A stretch of DNA of 47,054 nt from Pirellula sp. (lineage in GTDB: Bacteria > Planctomycetota > Planctomycetia > Pirellulales > Pirellulaceae), in assembly GCA_021736575.1 (NCBI GenBank), contig JAIPFP010000015.1:1-47054 (forward strand), written 5' to 3'. The first letter of the stretch is position 1. Every line of letters begins with the position of its first letter. The notes under the pieces were generated by a model. The model was not told the DNA's origin. It saw nothing but the letters and a program-made list of their open reading frames with translations, and did not search any database. Positions 43,468-47,054 of the stretch are shown here, piece after piece. The translations under genes and the position numbers were made by a program.

Positions 43468-43550
43468 GTAGCAGGCACACTCCCGTGTGCCGTAGCCTCA
43501 AAAACCAAAGGTTTTTGAATTGCGGACGGCACATGGAACGTGCCTGCTAC
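43468..43550. repeat. Inverted-repeat element family C, copy C2
   Basis: The left arm GTAGCAGGCACACTCCCGTG runs into TGCCGT. The right arm, from ACGGCACATGGAACG to GCCTGCTAC, is its imperfect reverse complement over 25 bp. The core holds an additional perfect hairpin TCAAAAACC-AAA-GGTTTTTGA (43498-43518). It occupies the gap between the helicase and the methyltransferase, and could end helicase transcription. Confidence 0.82.
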
Positions 43551-43603
43551 CACCGGACTTGCGACAGTACAACCAGCACCCAACCTTTACTTTGGAAATT
43601 CAA

Positions 43604-44437
43604 GTGCCGATAGAATCCATTTCGAGTCCTAGCAACCAGCGCATCAAAGCAGCCAATTCTCTCCGCGAAGCCCGCGAACGTCGCGATAGCGGTTTGATGA
43701 TCATCGATGGGGATTCATCCGCGAGACATGCATTTGCTGGAGGAATCGAATGCACCGAGCTCTTCTTGGCGGAATCCAATGATGAGTCCCATCGACATTT
43801 GATTCTCGATTGGCAAAAGCTCGTCCCTGAAATCCGAATCAATGTTCTTTCCAAACCCGCGATGGCCAAGCTTCAGTATGGAGATCGCGAGGAATCTCTC
43901 ATCGCGATCGCGCGGCAACCAAGTTTGGCCCTTGAAACGCTCGATGAACGCATTGGTGAAACATTCGGAGACGGCAAATCCTCGTGTTTTCTCGTTTTGG
44001 ACCAAATCGAGAAACCTGGAAATCTTGGGGCTGTTATGCGGACCGCGGATGCAGCGGGAGTTGTCGCGGTACTGCTGAGCGATCCAGTGAGCGAGACCTG
44101 GAATCCCAACGCGATACGAGCAAGTCTTGGTGCGTTGTTTCGGGTTCCCATGGCGATTGGTTCGGCAAATCAAGTCCAACGCTGGTTGACCGAACACTCG
44201 ATTGCAATGTTCTCAACCCGCGTCGACGCCGATCGATCCTATACTGCAGTGGAGTACCCACATTCGGTCGCAATCGCGGTTGGAAACGAAAGCGAGGGAC
44301 TTGGCGATCAGTGGAACAGGCAAGAGATTCAAGCGGTCCGTATTCCAATGCATGGCGAGATCGATTCTTTGAATGTATCTGTTAGCACGTCGATCGTGTT
44401 GTTCGAAATCCTGCGTCAACACGTTCGCTTGGATTGA
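43604..44437 (+). CDS. TrmH/SpoU family RNA 2'-O-ribose methyltransferase
   Basis: 277 residues from GTG 43604; the open frame upstream lies in repeat C2 and is not protein-like. The N-terminal substrate-binding domain (ESISSPSNQRIKAANSLREA) recalls the RlmB/TsnR group that methylates ribosomal RNA. The C-terminal SPOUT knot has motif 1 LDQIEKPGNLGAVMRTADAAG, given here in part as EKPGNLGAVMRTADAAG, motif 2 AIAVGNESEGLGDQW and motif 3 IPMHGEIDSLNVSVSTSIVL. These bind S-adenosylmethionine and carry the Arg and Asn/Ser used in catalysis. The exact RNA target cannot be assigned. The thermonuclease-like gene is convergent 13 bp away. Confidence 0.88.
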   Translation: MPIESISSPSNQRIKAANSLREARERRDSGLMIIDGDSSARHAFAGGIECTELFLAESNDESHRHLILDWQKLVPEIRINVLSKPAMAKLQYGDREESLIAIARQPSLALETLDERIGETFGDGKSSCFLVLDQIEKPGNLGAVMRTADAAGVVAVLLSDPVSETWNPNAIRASLGALFRVPMAIGSANQVQRWLTEHSIAMFSTRVDADRSYTAVEYPHSVAIAVGNESEGLGDQWNRQEIQAVRIPMHGEIDSLNVSVSTSIVLFEILRQHVRLD

Positions 44438-44450
44438 ACCCAAAACGCAA

Positions 44451-44951
44451 TTACCTTTTTTCGGGCTTATCGGGAGCCTTGGTTTCTTTGCGAAAGTCCC
44501 ACGGTGCGACGGGAGATTCTTGGGCCCAAAGACCTTTCTTTGCTTCCTTGGAAACCATTTCTGCTTTGGCTAGTTCTTCGGATTTATTGTATCGTTTGAA
44601 ATGCCAGGCCATGCCTGATTTAATCATTTCCATATTGACATGCATGTCTTCGACATAGACTTGGGCAAGGAGTCGATCGTAAGTGTCTTTGCTCCCCCAC
44701 GTCAACTTGACCGATTTGCCTTTCAGCAATTTGGTCAACGCGTTGGCCGACTCTTTGCCGAAGTCCTGTTTGAGTTCGGGAGCATCGATTCCCTCCAACT
44801 GCACTTCGTACTCCACTTCCTTGCTATCCATCACAAGAATGGAATCGCCATCGATGACCCGCTTCACTTTTGCTTCGAGCGAATCATCCCCAATGGAGAA
44901 TGTCGAACCCAAAAGTGTCGCAAAACAAAAAAGGAATGGCCCGAGTTTCAT
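44451..44951 (-). CDS. Secreted staphylococcal-nuclease-like (SNc) domain protein with altered active site
   Basis: 166 residues from ATG 44951, which has GAGG about six bases ahead. A signal peptide (KLGPFLFCFATLLGSTFSIG) precedes one SNc OB-fold domain: VKRVIDGDSILVM, VQLEGIDAPEL, DTYDRLLAQVYVEDMHVNMEMIKSGMAW. Compared with staphylococcal nuclease, Glu43 (the Glu of DAPE) and Arg87 (DRLLA) are kept, while Arg35 of RLxxxDxPE is Gln. This may lower or abolish nuclease activity. The C-terminus is a charged Lys/Glu/Pro tail (RKETKAPDKPEKR). Exported, stand-alone gene. Confidence 0.85.
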   Translation of the reverse strand: MKLGPFLFCFATLLGSTFSIGDDSLEAKVKRVIDGDSILVMDSKEVEYEVQLEGIDAPELKQDFGKESANALTKLLKGKSVKLTWGSKDTYDRLLAQVYVEDMHVNMEMIKSGMAWHFKRYNKSEELAKAEMVSKEAKKGLWAQESPVAPWDFRKETKAPDKPEKR

Positions 44952-45198
44952 AAACTGCCTCACTGAACAAAGGAGTATTGCTCGCCCTAGTAGCGCGATG
45001 TTGATAACGACCTCTATTCTAATATTCTAGCAAAACAAACCACGAGCGCGCAGCGGAAAGAAATTGAGATGCCAACCATTAACGTTTCTTCCTAATTCCA
45101 GCTAGACTAACGATCAACGCTTCCGGCGGATTGAACGAGTATGGCCCAACCATGTGGGTTTCGGTTCAGTAGCGCTTCCTCCAACGAAACAAGAGTCA

Positions 45199-46680
45199 AT
45201 GCTCCACAATCAAGCTTTGCCGGGTTCCAGACATCCAAGATTCGCGATCGTTGGTGCTGGCATCAGCGGACTTACCATCGCTTGGTACCTTCAGAAGTTG
45301 CTTCCAAACTCCCACGTGGATGTCTTCGAATCCGGACGGGATGTTGGGGGGGTGATCCAAACAACCATCGCCGATTCCTTATTGGTCGAGTTGGGAGCGG
45401 ACAATTTTGCAACATTGGTACCGGACGCGCTTCAATTTGTGAGCGAGATGGGGATCCGAGATGAGTTCATTGCGCCCAAGATGGAACATCGTATCGCACA
45501 AGTTGTACGAAACGGGAAAGTCTTACCCATCCCAGCAGGATTCTCGTTGATGCAGCCTACCCGGTTGTCTAGTGTTCTCTCGACTCAGACGCTAAGCATT
45601 TCTGGTCGGTTGCGAATGCTCGGGGAGTACTTCGTGAAACCTCGCCCTAGCACCGAGGACGAGAGTGTTGAGTCCTTTGCTGTTCGAAGGCTCGGGCGGG
45701 AATGCTTTGACCGTCTAGTAGAACCTATCGTAGGCGGTATCTTTACCGCCAGGGCTGAAACCTTGAGCATGCAAGCGGCAATGCCCCAGTTCGTGGCTAT
45801 GGAGCGAGAATACGGCGGACTCATCAAGGCGGCACTGGCCAAGCGAAAAAGTCAAAGCCGTTCCGAAAATTCGGCTCGGCAAGCAACCGGTGCTCGATAC
45901 GATCAATTCCTTGCACCGAAGCAGGGCATGAGCTGGTGGCTCAAAACGATCGCGTCGCAACTCAAGGTTGAAATCAAGTTCCAACACCGTGTGCGTGCAT
46001 TGCAAAAAAACGCCGATGGTACTTGGACACTCACTTCGAAATGCGAGGCGGGAGAAAGCGCAAGCCAATCGGCAAACTATGATGGAGTATGTTTGGCATT
46101 GCCAAGTCCTCAAGCCGCGAAGCTTCTGCGAACTTGCAACAACAAGATAGCGACCCATCTAGAGCGAATTCCTTATGCATCCTCGGCGGTTGCGGTGCTA
46201 GCCATCCAGCGTCACGAAATCCGACCCGACGCGATTTGCTTCGGTATCGTGGTCCCTAAAATCGAACGTCGAGATTGTTTGGCCATCAGCCTTGCGAGCG
46301 AAAAATACCAAGGCAGATGTCCGGATGACATTGTGTTGGCAAGAGTCTTTATGGGGGGGGCCGTTCGCCCCGAATTGCTCGAAAAAAGCGATGATCAGTT
46401 GCTCGGTTTTGCCAAGAAAGAAGTTGAGGAATTGCTTGGTGCCAGCAGCTTGCCGCGTTGGCAGTCGCTTGTTCGCTGGAACGAAGCCATGCCACAATAC
46501 TTGGTCGGTCACACGCAGCATATGGCAACTATTCGCGGGTTGCTCAAACAAGATCCAACGCTTGATTTGATCGGAAATGCATTCGATGGTGTTGGTATCC
46601 CGCAGTGCGTTCGGTTGGCAAGACGATCCGCCGAACACTTCGCAACCTTGTTCGCTCCTGGCGGGTTGACGTCCTCTTAG
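45199..46680 (+). CDS. hemG: Protoporphyrinogen oxidase (oxygen-dependent, HemY/HemG type)
   Basis: 493-residue FAD enzyme that oxidises protoporphyrinogen IX to protoporphyrin IX (or coproporphyrinogen III, in the coproporphyrin-dependent branch) for haem synthesis. Seen are the dinucleotide-binding VGAGISGLTIAWYLQ near the N-terminus, FESGRDVGGVIQT, LGADNFATL, the substrate-side KQGMSWWLKTIASQL and the closing LIGNAFDGVGIPQCVRLARR, which is the typical FAD-contact end of PPOX. ATG 45199 is preferred; the frame is open to 45154 but the extra residues lie before the usual start. No other haem genes are in view. The symbol could equally be hemY by other naming schemes. Confidence 0.87.
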   Translation: MLHNQALPGSRHPRFAIVGAGISGLTIAWYLQKLLPNSHVDVFESGRDVGGVIQTTIADSLLVELGADNFATLVPDALQFVSEMGIRDEFIAPKMEHRIAQVVRNGKVLPIPAGFSLMQPTRLSSVLSTQTLSISGRLRMLGEYFVKPRPSTEDESVESFAVRRLGRECFDRLVEPIVGGIFTARAETLSMQAAMPQFVAMEREYGGLIKAALAKRKSQSRSENSARQATGARYDQFLAPKQGMSWWLKTIASQLKVEIKFQHRVRALQKNADGTWTLTSKCEAGESASQSANYDGVCLALPSPQAAKLLRTCNNKIATHLERIPYASSAVAVLAIQRHEIRPDAICFGIVVPKIERRDCLAISLASEKYQGRCPDDIVLARVFMGGAVRPELLEKSDDQLLGFAKKEVEELLGASSLPRWQSLVRWNEAMPQYLVGHTQHMATIRGLLKQDPTLDLIGNAFDGVGIPQCVRLARRSAEHFATLFAPGGLTSS

Positions 46681-46750
46681 CAAAACACGCATTAGCTGCT
46701 ACGGCAACACTTTTTTAATTTACAAGGTGCCACCCACGTTTTTAAATTTT

Positions 46751-46784
46751 TAGCTTGCCGGATAGACGGCGGGTCGGTAAGCTA
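46751..46784. repeat. Hairpin in the leader of the HUH transposase gene
   Basis: TAGCTTGCCG and CGGTAAGCTA pair across a 14-nt loop with one mismatch. T-rich DNA lies on the left and an A7 run on the right. On neither strand does a T run follow the stem, so a terminator is unlikely. Hairpins at the ends of IS200/IS605 and RAYT elements are transposase recognition sites, and this position (about 45 bp ahead of the start codon) fits that role. Confidence 0.5.
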
Positions 46785-46829
46785 TAAAAAAAGGTCAATA
46801 GAACTGTTGCAACGAGTAGGAGAGCGAAA

Positions 46830-47054
46830 ATGCCTAGACCGTTACGTTCTGAAATTTATAGTCCTTCCGAGGTTTCGATTCTGCACGTCTGTCAGCGCTG
46901 CGTTCGCAGGGCATTCTTGAGCGGCGTCGACGATTTCTCGGGAAAAGATTACTCCTACCGCAAAGAGTGGATTCGACAACGAATCGAAAAACTTGCCTCC
47001 GTCTTTGCCGTTGATGTTTTGTCTTACGCGATTCTCTCTAATCACCTGCACGTT
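46830..47054 (+). CDS. RAYT/IS200-like Y1 HUH transposase, N-terminal part (runs off the right edge)
   Basis: 75 codons are visible from ATG 46830, with AGGAGAG five bases ahead. It starts MPRPLRSEIYSPSEV and reaches VDVLSYAILSNHLHV, where HLH is the metal-binding HUH motif of Y1 transposases. The HVCQRCVRRAFL and DYSYRKEWIRQRIEKLASVF segments match the style of planctomycete REP-associated transposase-like proteins as I remember them. The catalytic tyrosine would lie beyond the window. Such enzymes mobilise palindromic single-stranded DNA, and palindromic repeats are abundant in this window. Confidence 0.75.
   Translation, partial: MPRPLRSEIYSPSEVSILHVCQRCVRRAFLSGVDDFSGKDYSYRKEWIRQRIEKLASVFAVDVLSYAILSNHLHV

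Overview
The window looks like a chromosomal segment of a planctomycete, most likely Pirellulaceae-like. The evidence is a DUF1559 prepilin-type protein with its small partner lipoprotein, a DUF1598-like N-terminus, a TPR/TPR/CRTAC1 operon, LL-diaminopimelate aminotransferase (DapL), a DcaP-like porin, and dense families of palindromic intergenic repeats. No rRNA, tRNA, CRISPR array or prophage was seen. All calls come from reading the sequence and from knowledge of the protein families; no database search was run.

Layout. Positions 1-9.4 kb hold a partial DUF1598-like gene, an FHA-GAF-sigma54 activator, a degenerate AroE-like gene directly behind dapL, an orphan NMT1-type binding lipoprotein, and guaA-ettA. 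Positions 9.5-14.2 kb hold a D-threonine-aldolase-type PLP enzyme, a GT2 glycosyltransferase flanked by inverted copies of a multi-hairpin repeat, and the small lipoprotein/DUF1559 pair. Positions 14.2-22.1 kb hold a three-gene TPR-TPR-CRTAC1 operon, a six-helix membrane protein whose C-terminus is encoded by a repeat, and a porin. Positions 22.1-29.4 kb hold an M20 tripeptidase-like enzyme, an SLC13/RCK permease followed by a DUF4105 protein, a DUF3611-like membrane protein, and an AI-2E family protein with a very large soluble insert. Positions 29.7-34.3 kb hold a tightly packed three-gene MotA/TolQ-like plus two TolR/MotB-like operon. Positions 34.6-40 kb hold valS and cimA with a regulatory leader. 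Positions 40-47 kb hold a SWIM-SNF2 helicase, a SpoU methyltransferase, a nuclease-fold lipoprotein-like secreted protein, protoporphyrinogen oxidase, and the start of a Y1/HUH (RAYT-like) transposase.

The most striking observation is upstream of cimA (citramalate synthase, first step of the threonine-independent isoleucine pathway). On the minus strand an 18-codon open frame contains Val-Ile-Ile-Ile. It is followed by mutually exclusive hairpins and a GC-rich terminator with a T6 tract, just before the cimA start. This has every part of a ribosome-mediated transcription attenuator of the trp/ilv type. Because valS lies 82 bp downstream on the same strand, the attenuator may also govern valyl-tRNA synthetase.

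The second theme is mobile palindromes. At least three repeat families (A: about 200 bp with four hairpins; B: arms beginning AACCCGA; C: arms beginning GTAGCAGGCAC) sit between genes, and a RAYT-like transposase begins at the right edge. The third theme is an energised envelope complex of unknown role in which only one of the two TolR-like subunits keeps the ion-binding aspartate.
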